Numbered from the stretch's first letter, positions 11,696 to 23,564 are shown. The stretch is DNA of 64,000 bases from Aradus depressus (GCA_963662175.1 OY759222.1:4136713-4200712), one strand, 5' to 3'. The notes: generated by a model from the sequence alone, not told the origin. Translations and numbers: made by a program.

Positions 11696-13203
11696 ATGTG
11701 CGAAATATAGAAAAAAAAGAAAACAATGTAACTGTAACAATATATGAAAATATTTATTATAAATTAATATATAAAAAGTCTAAATAAATAAAAAATTATA
11801 AATGAATAAATAAAACAATAACGTTCATTGGACTGACCTTTAAGAAGAATGGATTCTAGTGTGAAAATGGCAGATGTAGATGGCCTAAGGACGTCCGCGT
11901 ATGTCTCGACTTCACATGTATGTCGTCCCAGATATTAAGGCGGCGGCATCGAGACTGCAGAAAATATGGTCCTTGAATGTCGGCTATATGACCACCACGA
12001 TTCTGTTTGCCTGTGTAGCTAATGGCCAATATTTCACGACTTTCTCTACGTTCGTTGCACTACAATCTTAGACATACACTGGTGGTATAATTTGAAGGTT
12101 ATTTTCATCATTATAGTTTTGTTGTTATCTGAATCAAATAAGTCCTTGCCTGTTTGTATGGTACAGTAGCAGTAGCAGTAGCACTGGATAGGTACACTTT
12201 CTCTCAGATAACTGCTATTGTCACGATCCTTCTATAAATACTACCTGTTACGTACTTGGCACTGTTGCTTAACAAATAACATCAGTCACAGGTATAAAGG
12301 GCAGAGATACTTACTACATATCTGTTTGTTCTTTCCTACATCGAACTATAGTTCAACCAAAAACGGGGGGAGGGGGTGTCGATGAATCCCTGACTATGTA
12401 CTTCCCCAGAACGAACGAATACATTTCGTTTTCGCCCTTCCTCCGAAGCCAATCGACAGTTTGAGTGGGTTCTGAATCCTCATACTAAGTCTTCTGTTAA
12501 TACATTCATTACATCGACAGTTATTAGGGTATTTGACTATAGGCCCCCTCTGAAAATTAATAGGTCCTATTCTTATAGGGCTTTGAATTTAATTCTAAAA
12601 TTATTACAGGGGTGTATCTTGCCGGTAATTCACTGACGATTTTTTTTCTTTTTATAATGTATTTTCAAAGCTGTTTTCAGAGTATTCATTAGTATTTATA
12701 AATAGTATATAAATATTTCTTATTTATGTTGACTAAGTGCAGTTGTATCCGGGTTATTCAATTATTGAATTGTGATAAAGTTTTGGATAAGCGAAATGCC
12801 GGATAATTAATCAATATAAATACAATAGGAGGGATGTTGTTAAGGTACATAGTTCCTGTTCCCTCCGTCAGAATACGCACAATGGAAGGACATTTCCCAT
12901 CAACCTATTACAAAATGACTGGTGTACCGACATCCTCTTCTGGTAAATAGGACCTTCAATATGAGATGATCTGACTGTGGACACCAAGGTTCAGAGGGGA
13001 TTACACTGTAATCTTTCCATTTATTAAATTTTTTTTTTTCATGAAGGTTTTTTAACGTTGCTTGAACTGCCCTGGTTATCGACCGACTTTCTACATGTTG
13101 ACCATTCTATTACGCCCTTCCACACTTCATGAAGACAATGGAAACAAAAAAAAAAACAATTTAAGCTTCAACTAAAAATGTATATGTTAGAGGAAATCCT
13201 ATA
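11696..13203. other. Intergenic; family R copy at about 12400-12650
   Basis: 12400-12650 carries GTACTTCCCCAGAACGAA, ATTACATCGACAGTTATTAG and the end GGTAATTCACTGACG, all family R marks. The rest holds a short CAGTAG triplet run near 12168 and AT-rich sequence; no gene recognised. Confidence 0.5.
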
Positions 13204-13384
13204 AAGTAGAGCGTCGATTATCCGAACTGGCTTCATGTAAAAAAAAATCAAATTAGTTTTTCCATGTACTTCCATAAGGAAAGCCTAAATAATTCTTAGC
13301 AAGAGCGTTGCTAGCTGTATTAGGGATATAAGTTTTTCGATGAATTCAGTTTGACGGGTAAGTTCGGATAATCGACGGTCTACT
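13204..13384. mobile_element. Short pogo/Tigger-like inverted-repeat element (MITE), 181 bp
   Basis: The left end AAGTAGAGCGTCGATTATCC and right end (complement CAGTAGACCGTCGATTATCC) form imperfect terminal inverted repeats. They are flanked by TA at 13202-13203 and 13385-13386, the target duplication of the Tc1/mariner/pogo superfamily. No transposase inside. Confidence 0.7.
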
Positions 13385-13440
13385 GTATTTGGAAACGGCA
13401 TTTTTTTCTCATTGTTCAAAAAGTTTAAAATGACCTTCAT

Positions 13441-13528
13441 TTACATAGTTAGTTATTATTACTCATGCCCGGGCTTTAACTACGAGGTCATATCGCCTAC
13501 TATCCGAGCGCTTTTTTGTCGCACACTT
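13441..13528 (-). repeat. tRNA-derived SINE (family S), 3' scrap
   Basis: Complement of the tail only: ACTCATGCCCGGGCTTTAAC, then GAGGTCATATCGCCTACT. It ends about 80 bp upstream of the ZIP13 exon. Confidence 0.75.
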
Positions 13529-13606
13529 TCCTGGATATTTCTCTTCTTGTAAAAGAAAGGTTACCTATTGTAATATATGATATATTAACATTTTGTTTTT
13601 TTTTAG

Positions 13607-16600
13607 GTGAGGCGGGTCATCCGTCGATGAATAGCGGACTCTGGGTGCTGACAGGACTTCTTGTCTTCATCATCGTCGAGAAATTGTTCAGTAAAGAACG
13701 TCTGTCGGAGGGCGGAGAAGAGGTACCGTCCATGGAGGAACTATCGAACAACAACGAAAATGACAAACTCGCTAAGGCATCCTCCTCCACCAAAGAGGTA
13801 TGTACAGTAATGATTGGAAAGAGACAATGCCTGCGCAATGTGGAGCTAGATATAGATATTTTCTGTTTTATAACCTCTCCTCAGACTTATACCAGAACAG
13901 TGGAAATCAATGGAGAAATTGTCCAACGAAAATGACAACCAAAGAGGCGCTTTATGGTTAGCGTATAGTAAAGCGCACATTAGCAAGGGGTTCATTTCAA
14001 AAATCCGCTTTGATCTCTTTTTTCCATTTATATGTATTATCATTATATCGCACATTGTTGATGGGGCGAACTTGGCCGGAGCGGAGAGCTTCGACGGATT
14101 AGCTGGCAGGTTGATTTTTGCGTGAATGCGCTGCGCCCCGCCCCAGAAGACTGAGCGACAACAGAATCTTGCAGTTGGATACGAGTGGTGAATGCGCGAG
14201 TAAATACCTACTGCTGATAATTAATTAATTACGTTTTTTGGGGGGGAAATTCGAGAAGTAATCGGACAAAAATTCGATGGGGAGTTTTGAACGGAATTTC
14301 ATGTTTTTCGACCTCAAAATTTGAAAAAAAAATGTCTGTGTGTCTGTAAACACGATAACTCCCGATAGAATGAATGTATCGACACCTAATTTTATAAGTG
14401 AATTCAGAACCCTCTAACGATGATTCCTGTTGATTTTCAATCAATTCGACCAAAGGTGAGGGGGCGATTAAGGGGGAGGCTTAACATAAAAGCTCAAATA
14501 ACTGCCAATAGAATGAATATATCGACACAAACTTCGAAACCCGACCGAGGCCCTTAGTTTATTTTATCTGGGAGGTAAAATAAACTTAAGCATGCCGTCC
14601 TTCGGATGGAACGTTAAGCGATGGTCCGGAGTCTATACGATGTCAGGTACTCGTTAAAGATTCCTATCCTAGGTGAATAAAAATTTAGGATAGGCAAAGT
14701 TTAGGACTTCCATAGTAGAGTCGGGCTCATGTCCACTAGAGTGACGAAAGAGCGCTCTGGTAGTAGGCGATATGACCTCGTAGTTAAAGCCCGGGCATGA
14801 GTCATATAACCTAACCTAACCTCAACCAAATCGTCCAAAAGGGAGGGGATTAGGGAAGAGGCTCAACTCAAAAACCACTAAACCTGCCGACGCAATGAAT
14901 GTATCGCCATGAAATTTCATATATAAACTCAAAACCCAATGTGGACATTACCTGTCAACGATATCGACTGAAGGGGGCTCAGTTCAATAACTTCCGATGT
15001 AATGAATTTATCGACACAAAATTTAGTATGAGGATTTAGGAGCCTCTATGTACTTTTAATATTAGCCCAAACGATCGACTGGTTTTGTAGGACAAGCGGA
15101 AATTCAATTAATTAATTCGTTTTGGGGAAGTACATTGATTTACTGGCGACTTGTGTTTCTATTCTTATTAAGGATTTTCGTCCAGTTGTGAGGTGTGATG
15201 TGAACATACGTAATTACTCGAGCAACTTGTCTGTTACGCAACAGTCTTTATAATTATTTATACAAGTGATCTTTATGCTTTTTGTTTGATTATTATTTGA
15301 CACGTGAACATACTATCTAATGACTGAACTAATTATTTATTGACCGGACAAAGCCGGATTCCTCACTTTTGACACGTCTAGATCAAGTTTGTTAAGTTAG
15401 TCATTGTGATTCATGCCGGGACTTTAACTACGAGGTCATATTGTCTATTACTAGAGCGCTCTTTCGTCGCACTGGTGGACTTGAGGCCAACTCTTGTGTG
15501 AAAGTCCTACATTTTGCCTACTCTTGGTTTATTCACCTAGGTTAGGGGGTGCTTAACGAGTACCTGACACCATACAGCCATCGCTTCAAGTCCTATCCGC
15601 AGGACGGCTTGCTCAAGGTTTTTTCATCTCGCAGATGAAAAAAACTTAAGGATCTCTTCAAAATGCAATAAGTTTAAGATGATCCAGTTTCTGCGCATGC
15701 CCCGTGTCGGAACTTTTCGGCTGCAGGAATGTTCATCGTTAATGATAACAACAGAGAGTGCGGCGGTAGCTCAGAGGAAGTGTCCTAACCTACTCTGTTC
15801 AAAATCGCGGGTTCGAAACCCTGCCGAGGCCCTTAGATTTTTTATCTAGAAAGTGAAAAAAAACGTTGAGCACACCGTCCTTCGGATCGGACGTGAAGCG
15901 TTGGTGCGATGTCAGTTACTATTTAAAAACTCCTACCCCAGGTGAATAAAAACCTCTGTAGGCAAAATTTAGGAATCGCACAGTAGGGTCGGGCTCATGT
16001 CCACCAGAATCTGGTAGTAGGCGATATAACTTAAAGCCCAGCAGCCATGGGTCACAATAACTAATTTTTCGCTTCTCTCACTCTTTTCTTAATTAACTCA
16101 TTTTGTTGCCTTTTATCTTCTGTTTTCAGAAGAGATGTCAAAACATGTATCCGCATGTATGTTAAAAGCTTTCTCAATGCCTGAACAGTTAAAATCGTTT
16201 AAATGATGAACTCGCGGGACGAATTACAAGTTCGCATTGTTAGCGGTTTAATAATATGATATAAGATTTGATATTATATATTTTTTCTATATGCTGAACC
16301 ATATTTTGTCCATATAATATTGTATTTTGTCTATGTTACCTAGGTTAGCGGATACCTGAACCTGGTCGCCAACATGATAGACAATTTCACCCACGGGCTG
16401 GCTGTGGGAGGATCCTTCCTGCTCTCTCTCAGGGTGGGCTTGCTTACCACGGCAGCTATCATTATACATGAGGTAACCTAGACAATAGCAACAGTGATAT
16501 GTATTGGAAGGGAGGTGTGATACCTGAACCTGGTCGCCAACGTGATAGACAACTTCACCCACGGGCTGGCTGTGGGAGGATCCTTCCTGCTCTCTCTCAG

Positions 16601-19600
16601 GGTGGGCTTGCTTACCACGGCAGCTATCATTATACATGAGGTAACCTAGACAATAGCAACAGTGATATGTATTGGAAGAGAGGTGTGATACCTGAACCTG
16701 GTCGCCAACGTGATAGACAACTTCACCCACGGGCTGGCTGTGGGAGGATCCTTCCTGCTCTCTCTCAGGGTGGGCTTGCTTACCACGGCAGCTATCATTA
16801 TACATGAGGTAACCTAGACAATAGCATCAGTGATATGTATTGGAAGGGAGGTGTGATACCTGAACCTGGTCGCCAACGTGATAGACAACTTCACCCACGG
16901 GCTGGCTGTGGGAGGATCCTTCCTGCTCTCTCTCAGGGTGGGCTTGCTTACCACGGCAGCTATCATTATACATGAGGTAACCTAGACAATAGCAACAGTG
17001 ATATGTATTGGAAGGGAGGTGTGATACCTGAACCTGGTCGCCAACGTGATAGACAACTTCACCCACGGGCTGGCTGTGGGAGGATCCTTCCTGCTCTCTC
17101 TCAGGGTGGGCTTGCTTACCACGGCAGCTATCATTATACATGAGGTAACCTAGACAATAGCAACAGTGATATGTATTGGAAGGGAGGTGTGATACCTGAA
17201 CCTGGTCGCCAACGTGATAGACAACTTCACCCACGGGCTGGCTGTGGGAGGATCCTTCCTGCTCTCTCTCAGGGTGGGCTTGCTTACCACGGCAGCTATC
17301 ATTATACATGAGGTAACCTAGACAATAGCAACAGTGATATGTATTGGAAGGGATGTGTGATACCTGAACCTGGTTACCTACATTATTGGAAACAGTGAAT
17401 GGAAAAATGGAAAGAAAGAAAAAAAAAAGTCGATGAATTATTATAATTTCCCTACATAACTTCCCCTACCCTTCGTATAACTGGGGAATTGAAACAGCTG
17501 ACCAGACTGGTATCTGTTACATGAGAAACACTTCTTCTAGTTCTAAGTCATATCATCTGTCATGTAATCGTTAGGTAACTTCGGTAATAATGCGGCTTTA
17601 GCCTTCCAGTTGAACTACAAAACTCTATTGGTGAAGAATGCATTGACATGTTAAATACATATTATAGTTAAATTTAAAACCCCATAAGGGCGGCACTTAT
17701 TAATTTACCGCGAAGTCGGCCGAAGGAAAGATGTAATGAGTGTATCGACATAAAATTTAGTATGAACCCCAAAGGTCAGAAGCACTTTTAAGATTCTTTG
17801 AGAAGTAGATTGATCGATTGGTTTTGGCGAGAGGGGAACAATTTCATTGATAAGATTTTCATAAAAATACAAATTGAGTGCTCTTTTTGGGAAGTTTGGG
17901 AGTTCTCTTGAGAAAAATTGTTTATTTAGGTAGACCACCACAAAATTACATTTTTGAAATTAATTAATAAATTTTAGAATCCTATTTGAACAACGTGCTA
18001 AATTTGATTCAAATGAGACAACCACCAAAATAACAGTATTGTTGTGTCTATTAACCAGACCTCGTTCAAACAATGGACCCTTTTGATGCATTCTTTGGGA
18101 GATGCGTCACATCTGTTGTTGCTCAATGCACTGCAGAGGTGACATGTTGCGTAAAGCTGTCTCTTTCTCTCTGCTCAGAACCAATAAAAGATTTTAATTT
18201 TTTTACTTCTTCAGCTGTACGAAGTATGTCTCTGGACACAGGGAATAAATTGGTTATTAATCTTGTAAATCCAATTTTTGGAATAAATAAATTATGTTTG
18301 CATCATTATTAATCATGTCTTCTAAATCTATAGGAGTGAATGAAAATGAATATTGTTAATCCTTTTTTGGATTTTCTCTTAATTACCTAATAATTCCCCA
18401 TCACTTACCTAATTATTGACCACACTTACCTAACTATTTACCATACTCTTTGAAATACTCGTGAATTAGTTATAAAGTTAGAGGTATAATATGTCTCAAG
18501 GACAGAAAATATATGAATTAGTTAGTTCTAAAGTTAGAGATATAATATATCTGAAAGACGGAAACTACATGAATTTATTAGTTCTGAAGTTAGAGGTATA
18601 ATATGTCGAAAGGTCGGAAAATACATGAATTAGTTAATTCTAAAGTTAGAGGTATAATATGTCTAAGGACACAAGTGGTATATTGATTTAGTGGTATGTT
18701 TCTAAATATTCGGGAAATCGGAAAATGTGACTCATTTTGCCAAGATTTGATAACGAATAGCTTTGTTACCAAATTGTTGTGAGTTGATGATTAAATGAAT
18801 ATTATTATCCATATAACCTCCGTATTTTACAATGATTTCTGTTTCAGGTGCCTCACGAGGTGGGGGACTTTGCCATTCTGCTCAAATCTGGCTTTTCGAG
18901 GCTGGAAGCAGCTAAAGCTCAGCTGTTTACAGCATCAAGCAGCCTGTTCGGTGCCCTCACCGCTGTAGCTTTCTCAGGAGCCACTGATGCCATAGGTGTG
19001 TATAGATGGAGTAGTGTAAGGAGACTAGTTATCGTCTGTCTTGTAGTCCCTCTTCACTGTAGTAGTCTTCTGTGAGCCACTGATGCCAGAGATGTATAAA
19101 GAGACAATACCTGTGCAGGTAGACTAGCATAGGCTAGGTATCGTCTGTCTTGTAGTCCCTCTTCACTGTAGTAGTCTTCTGTGAGCCACTGATGCCAGAG
19201 ATGTATAAAGAGACAATACCTGTGCAGGTGGACTAGCATAGGCTAGGTATCGTCTGTCTTGTAGCCCCTCTTCACTGTAGTAGTCTTCTGTGAGCCACTG
19301 ATGCCAGAGATGTATAAAGAGACAATACCTGTGCAGGTAGACTAGCATAGGCTAGGTATCGTCTGTCTTGTAGTCCCTCTTCACTGTAGTAGTCTTCTGT
19401 GAGCCACTGATGCCAGAGATGTATAAAGAGACAATACCTGTGCAGGTAGACTAGCATAGGCTAGGTATCGTCTGTCTTGTAGTCCCTCTTCACTGTAGTA
19501 GTCTTATGTGAGCCACTGATGCCAGAGATGTATATAGAGACAATACCTGCGCAGGTAGACTAGCATAGGCTAGGTATCGTCTGTCTTGTAGTCCCTCTTC

Positions 19601-20862
19601 ACTGTAGTAGTCTTCTGTGAGCCACTGATGCCAGAGATGTATAAAGAGACAATATCTGTGCAGGTAGACTAGCATAGGCTAGGTATCGTCTGTCTTGTAG
19701 TCCCTCTTCACTGTAGTAGTCTTCTGTGAGCCACTGATGCCAGAGATGTATATAGAGACAATACCTGCGCAGGTAGACTAGCATAGGCTAGGTATCGTCT
19801 GTCTTGTAGTCCCTCTTCACTGTAGTAGTCTTATGTGAGCCACTGATGCCAGAGATGTATATAGAGACAATACCTGCGCAGGTAGACTAGCATAGGCTAG
19901 GTATCGTCTGTCTTGTAGTCCCTCTTCACTGTAGTAGTCTTCTGTGAGCCACTGATGCCAGAGATGTATAAAGAGACAATACCTGTGCAGGTAGACTAGC
20001 ATAGGCTAGGTATCGTCTGTCTTGTAGTCCCTCTTCACTGTAGTAGTCTTATGTGAGCCACTGATGCCAGAGTGTAAAGAGACAATACCTGCGCAGGTAG
20101 ACTAGCATAGGCTAGGTATCGTCTGTCCTGTAGTCCCTCTTCACTGTAGTAGTCTTCTGTGAGCCACTGATGCCAGAGATGTATAAAGAGACAATACCTG
20201 TGCAGGTAGACTAGCATAGGCTAGGTATCGTCTGTCTTGTAGTCCCTCTTCACTGTAGTAGTCTTCTGTGAGCCACTGATGCCAGAGATGTATATAGAGA
20301 CAATACCTGCGCAGGTAGACTAGCATAGGCTAGGTATCGTCTGTCTTGTAGTCCCTCTTCACTGTAGTAGTCTTCTGTGAGCCACTGATGCCAGAGATGT
20401 ATAAAGAGACAATACCTGTGCAGGTAGACTAGCATAGGCTAGGTATCGTCTGTCTTGTAGTCCCTCTTCACTGTAGTAGTCTTCTGTGAGCCACTAATGC
20501 CAGAGTGTAAAGAGACAATACCTGCGCAGGTAGACTAGCATAGGCTAGGTATCGTCTCAGTGAAGCCATTGTTTGGAATAGGAGAGTATTACTCATATAC
20601 TCACTCCCACTCGAACAGGTTCAGTTAATTTGTAAATACTGAGTTCAAAAGAAGTCATTGACTGTAGTTTTTGTCTGTTTCAGCTGAGAAGACCTCTTGG
20701 ATCCTACCGTTCACTGCCGGTGGCTTCTTGCACATCGCCCTGGTCACCGTCCTACCTGACCTGGTCCAAGAGAAGTCACCCCGGGAGTCTGCCAAACAGC
20801 TTCTCTCCCTCCTCTCCGGCATCGCCATCATGGCCGTCCTCACCTATATTGTAGAGGAATAA
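13607..20862 (+). CDS. SLC39A13: Zinc transporter ZIP13 (SLC39A13 type), last four exons; 5' part not found
   Basis: ZIP-family zinc transporter. ZIP13 moves zinc from or within Golgi/ER compartments in animals; in flies its relative also handles iron. Exons by splice sites and phase: 13607-13797, 16344-16472, 18848-18995 and 20684-20862 (stop 20860-20862), about 215 residues. The first exon gives a membrane helix (SGLWVLTGLLVFIIVEKLF) and a hydrophilic loop. The second codes SGYLNLVANMIDNFTHG, the TM4 metal site in the ZIP13-type form (IDNFTHG). The third begins VPHEVGDFAILLKSGF, completing the TM5 HExPHE metal motif. The fourth has LPFTAGGFLHIALV and ends in a helix. Missing: the N-terminal part with TM1-3, probably upstream of the window or in small exons I could not see. 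The second exon is tandemly copied and the third seeds a minisatellite (separate entries). ZIP7 is less likely, lacking its His-rich loops and NFTDG form. Confidence 0.9.
14230..14540 (+). repeat. Dispersed repeat family R copy
   Basis: Well-preserved copy: GGAATTTCATGTTTTTCGAC, ACGATAACTCCCGATAGAAT, ATGTATCGACAC, TGATTTTCAATCAATTCGAC. The closest partner is at 33000-33400. A SINE is joined to its end at about 14533. Confidence 0.6.
14533..14825 (+). repeat. tRNA-derived SINE (family S) with AACCT tail
   Basis: Begins in the B-box region (CGAAACCCGACCGAGGCCC), runs the full body and ends GGGCATGAGTCATATAACCT, followed by CCTAAC repeats. Confidence 0.85.
14826..15150 (+). repeat. Dispersed repeat family R copy
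   Basis: Shares CAATGAATGTATCG, ACACAAAATTTAGTATGAGG and TTTTGGGGAAGTACATTG with the other copies. No coding signal. Confidence 0.55.
15395..15652 (-). repeat. tRNA-derived SINE (family S)
   Basis: Minus-strand copy from tail complement (ATTGTGATTCATGCCGGGAC) to the region just after the head. It lies head-to-head with the plus-strand copy at 15757. Confidence 0.85.
15757..16062 (+). repeat. tRNA-derived SINE (family S), full length with head
   Basis: The head GCGGCGGTAGCTCAGAGGAA carries a pol III A-box (GGTAGCTCAGAGG). GCGGGTTCGAAACCC is the B-box. Body and tail (TGGGTCACAATAACTAA) follow. One of the best copies for defining the family, about 306 bp. Confidence 0.9.
16344..17374 (+). repeat. 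168-bp tandem array made of a ZIP13 exon plus intron edge, six copies and a partial seventh
   Basis: GATACCTGAACCTGG recurs at 16351, 16519, 16687, 16855, 17023, 17191 and 17359, exactly 168 bp apart. Each of the six full copies contains the exon bases from TACCTG to the GAG at its end, and the donor GTAACCT. Copy 1 alone has the acceptor TTACCTAG and an open start (GTT AGC GGA TAC). Copies 2-6 read GTG TGA TAC after the nearest AG, an in-frame stop, and lack a pyrimidine tract. Copies 2-6 also share ANVIDNF where copy 1 has ANMIDNF. The seventh copy stops matching at 17374. Copies 2-6 are therefore probably not translated. Confidence 0.95.
17640..17840 (+). repeat. Dispersed repeat family R scrap
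   Basis: TAAAACCCCATAAGGGCGGC, GAGTGTATCGACATAAAATT and TGATCGATTGGTTTTGGCG match family R phrases. Confidence 0.5.
17841..18847 (+). other. Rest of ZIP13 intron; 56-bp tandem repeat
   Basis: AT-rich. GTTAGAGGTATAATATGTC recurs at a 56-bp step between about 18476 and 18672 (3.5 copies). The acceptor is CTGTTTCAG ending at 18847. Confidence 0.6.
18978..20557 (+). repeat. 109-bp minisatellite, about 14 copies, seeded from the ZIP13 exon 3' end
   Basis: ATCGTCTGTCTTGTAG recurs at 19031, 19140, 19249 and so on every 109 bp to 20551, with 3-bp deletions in two units. Each unit contains GAGCCACTGATGCCA, the last bases of the preceding coding exon (18979-18993). The exon's donor AGGTGTGT has become AGAGATGT, so the splice site is destroyed. 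Units carry the 12-bp palindrome ACCTGCGCAGGT or its variant ACCTGTGCAGGT. Two unit types (TATAG with TGCG, TAAAG with TGTG) are interleaved, suggesting higher-order amplification. Confidence 0.95.
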
Positions 20863-22139
20863 TAAGAAATGGAAATAGATGTAGGGGCGACATCCCACCA
20901 CCCTCGGCCAGTATTGCGAGTGTCTCTCGAGTTTAGCGGATCGCACACGTATTTCTAAAGTGACACAAGTCAAAAATTAACGTTTTGAAAAAATCGCGAA
21001 AAACTGTTAATAAGCTCAACAAAAAAACAATTACACAACTAATAATTTTTCTATACTCATACATCACAATATTCGATACTCAACTGATTATATGTCACTC
21101 TTGGGGGGAGCTTCTAAACATGAAGAGCTACACAAGTGCTCCCTGATGGGCGGGATTTGAAGCTAAGTTGGTACACTTTTGATAGAGGACATTTTCCCAA
21201 TAATTGGGAAATACGGTAAGAATTATTCTTACCATGGTGATAACTCAAAAATACAAATTGTTGACCTGTGTCACTTTGGAAATACGTGTGCGGTATGTAG
21301 GATCTCGATAATAAGTTCAAATCTGGGATTGAATTGAATAATTATTTTTTACAGCTTTTCAAGGTTTTGGTTGTCTTTAAAGTGTTCTGCCCTCAAATCA
21401 TCGACTATGTATTTTCCCAGCACGATTTACGCAACTAAGTTTCAGCTCTTCCTCTCAAACCAACCTACCGATTTGGCTGAAAATCAATGTGTTGTCTTAT
21501 TGGGTTCTGGGTATATATTTCGGATTCTGAAACGTAAACACAAATACAGAACTATTTTCATAAACATTTTCTAATCCATGATAAAGGTGTTTTTTGTTCT
21601 TTAAATTTTCAGGATCCAGTATCTCGCTGGCATATTTATATTTTACCGTGTTACCCCGGACCCTCCGGAGTTTGTTTCGCTCTCATTCGCCTGCGCCGTT
21701 ATAGGTGCCGTATAAAAGAGAGACAAATATATCGAGTGCGGTTTAAGTAACTTCACATTGTGACACTTTTTCACCATTCTCTCACACTGTTTTAAAACTT
21801 TGAATTAACTTATCTCGGGGGATATGCAAGATAAGTAGCAGTTTAGTTATGGTTTCTTCTACACTCATGCAACCAAATGTTTGCAAAACCGCATCGTTTT
21901 AGATCGTTTCATTATCCAAACACACTTAAGTGCGGAAGTTCAAACAATGTTTCTGATAAAAGTTTCAGTGTTAGAATAGTTTTCTCTAAATAGTTTTTTT
22001 TATAGTTTACAAATAGCTATTTACAGCTGTATAAAAATAAATACAACAAGCAAATGTGCTAATAAAGAGGTATTGGCAATGTCAAATGTCATGAGGAAAG
22101 AAATCACCTAGTGGTGACACTCCTTAGTCACTGATTTTC
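20863..22139. other. ZIP13 3' flank and intergenic sequence; no gene recognised
   Basis: The ZIP13 3' UTR begins after 20862; no clear AATAAA lies close by. Around 21120-21310 and 21380-21500 are scraps resembling family R (GTATTTTCCCAGCACGA). A GC-richer patch at 21640-21740 has no domain. Confidence 0.5.
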
Positions 22140-22760
22140 TCTCATTCATAACTAATCACTGTCACTGTCACTGCTGCTTCTCAGGAGATCTCCAGGCCAT
22201 TGACGCTTTAGCCGTCGTTGGGGAAATATGGCAGAATGGAGAGCTCGGACTAGACGATTATTGTGGGAACTAAGAAGGGAAAATAATTTTTTATACTTGG
22301 ATTTAGCGACTTCAGTGACGAAAGATACGTTAAGGTCAGTTTGAAGAGTTTTGTTGGAGACATAATAAGGAGCATTGGCTATCTTACGAAGGATTTTTGA
22401 TTGCAAGGATTGGATGCGCTGGAGATTGGAAGCCTTAGCAGAACCCCAGAGTTCAAGTCCGTAAGTCCACATAGGCTTGAGTACTGCGTTCTAGATAAGT
22501 CGTTTTGTTTTCAAAGTTAGAGTGGATCTTTTGTCTAGTAGTCTTAGTAAACGTTTATAACGTCTGTTCATTTCTTTTCTTTTCAGTCTCGTGTGAGGAT
22601 TCCAAGTTAGTCGTTTGTCGAGTATGAGGTCTAGATAGCGGACTTTGTTTTTTTAAAGGGATGGGATTTTTGTTAAGGTACACCGGAGGCCAGGTATATT
22701 TTTGACGAAGGGTGAAGACGATGTGAACTGATTTCGTGTCGTTCACCTTCACTCCAGGAC
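22140..22760 (-). pseudogene. Jockey-type LINE, 3' end of ORF2, with frame breaks
   Basis: On the minus strand: KVNDTKSVHIVFTLR and PPVYLNKNPIPL (22752-22670), then in other frames VRYLDLILDKRLTW, KPMWTYGLELWGSAK and LQSKILRKIANAPYYVSN (22472-22152). This motif order is the thumb/C-terminal region of jockey-group reverse transcriptases. At least two frame changes and an in-frame stop make it a dead, 5'-truncated copy. Confidence 0.85.
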
Positions 22761-23097
22761 TGAAGGGATATCAGCTGTTCTTGGAGATAGTTTTCAAATT
22801 TTATTTTTAGGTTTGTCAGTTTAGAAGCCACCAGAGTTGAAATAAATTATACAGATGGTAAGAGATGTTTTCCTAAAATAACACCCAAGGTCCTCTTTCT
22901 AATCTATGTTAAGTACATTCATATACAGTTCTTTGTAAATTTGACTCGGTTATTGTATACTAGTTCATCACTTCCAACATTTTACGGATTGAAAAAGAAA
23001 AAAAAACTGTACAGCTTGTCATTAGGAAAATAAATAAATAAAACAAACTTATTTTTGAAATATTGTCTATTCCACTAAAGATATATATACATATATA

Positions 23098-23132
23098 ACT
23101 ACCGGTTTCGGCTTTATACCATCGTCAGGTCT
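23098..23132 (-). ncRNA. Hammerhead-ribozyme-like core (left inverted PLE end)
   Basis: Complement of GTTTC (23105-23109) and TCGTCAG (23122-23128) gives CTGACGA...GAAAC with a short GGT/GCC helix, same form as at 7295. Confidence 0.45.
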
Positions 23133-23564
23133 AGTTATGAACTAAGTCAGTTTGCAGAGAGCGACCCTTCAAATACATCTCATCATTTGTATGAATGACC
23201 AAATTTATTTCAACTATTCCCCTTTGTTAACACCCTAAACCAGTTCTGTTTCCACATATATGTTTGTATTATCTGTTATTAATATTTGGTTCCACATATA
23301 TGTTTCAAGTTATCTAAATCTTAACATTGTTATTAATTTTATTTCTATTTTTTATTATTTACTTGTATTTGTACTTATTTATTTGTTATTTTTCCCGTAT
23401 TAGTCTAGTGACATTGTTTTATGTAAATTTAGAACTAGGTTTTGTTAAGAAATATTTCATGAGTTAGCTAACGGTACAGCCGGGGGACTCCCAAGTTCTA
23501 ATAGCCCCCTTTGACCTGAGATGTATTTGAAGGGTCGCTCTCTGCAAACTGACTTAGTTCATAA

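Larger units (their letters stand above)
13798..16343 (+). other. SLC39A13: ZIP13 intron packed with SINE and family R copies
   Basis: Donor GTATGT after 13797; acceptor TTACCTAG ending at 16343. Inside are family R copies (about 14230-14540 and 14826-15150) and three SINE copies (14533-14825, 15395-15652, 15757-16062). Confidence 0.7.

Noticed and set aside
16287..17309. Two minus-strand open frames of 172 and 160 codons with a repeated 56-residue unit
   Set aside because: They are the antisense of the 168-bp ZIP13 exon array; 168 is divisible by three, so the frame stays open by repetition.
16151..17380. CRISPR-like appearance of the 168-bp array
   Set aside because: Units are contiguous and identical throughout, with no variable spacers; the content is a eukaryotic exon.
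19054..20435. Many 60-61-codon minus-strand frames
   Set aside because: Shadows of the 109-bp minisatellite, each stopping at the same place in the unit.
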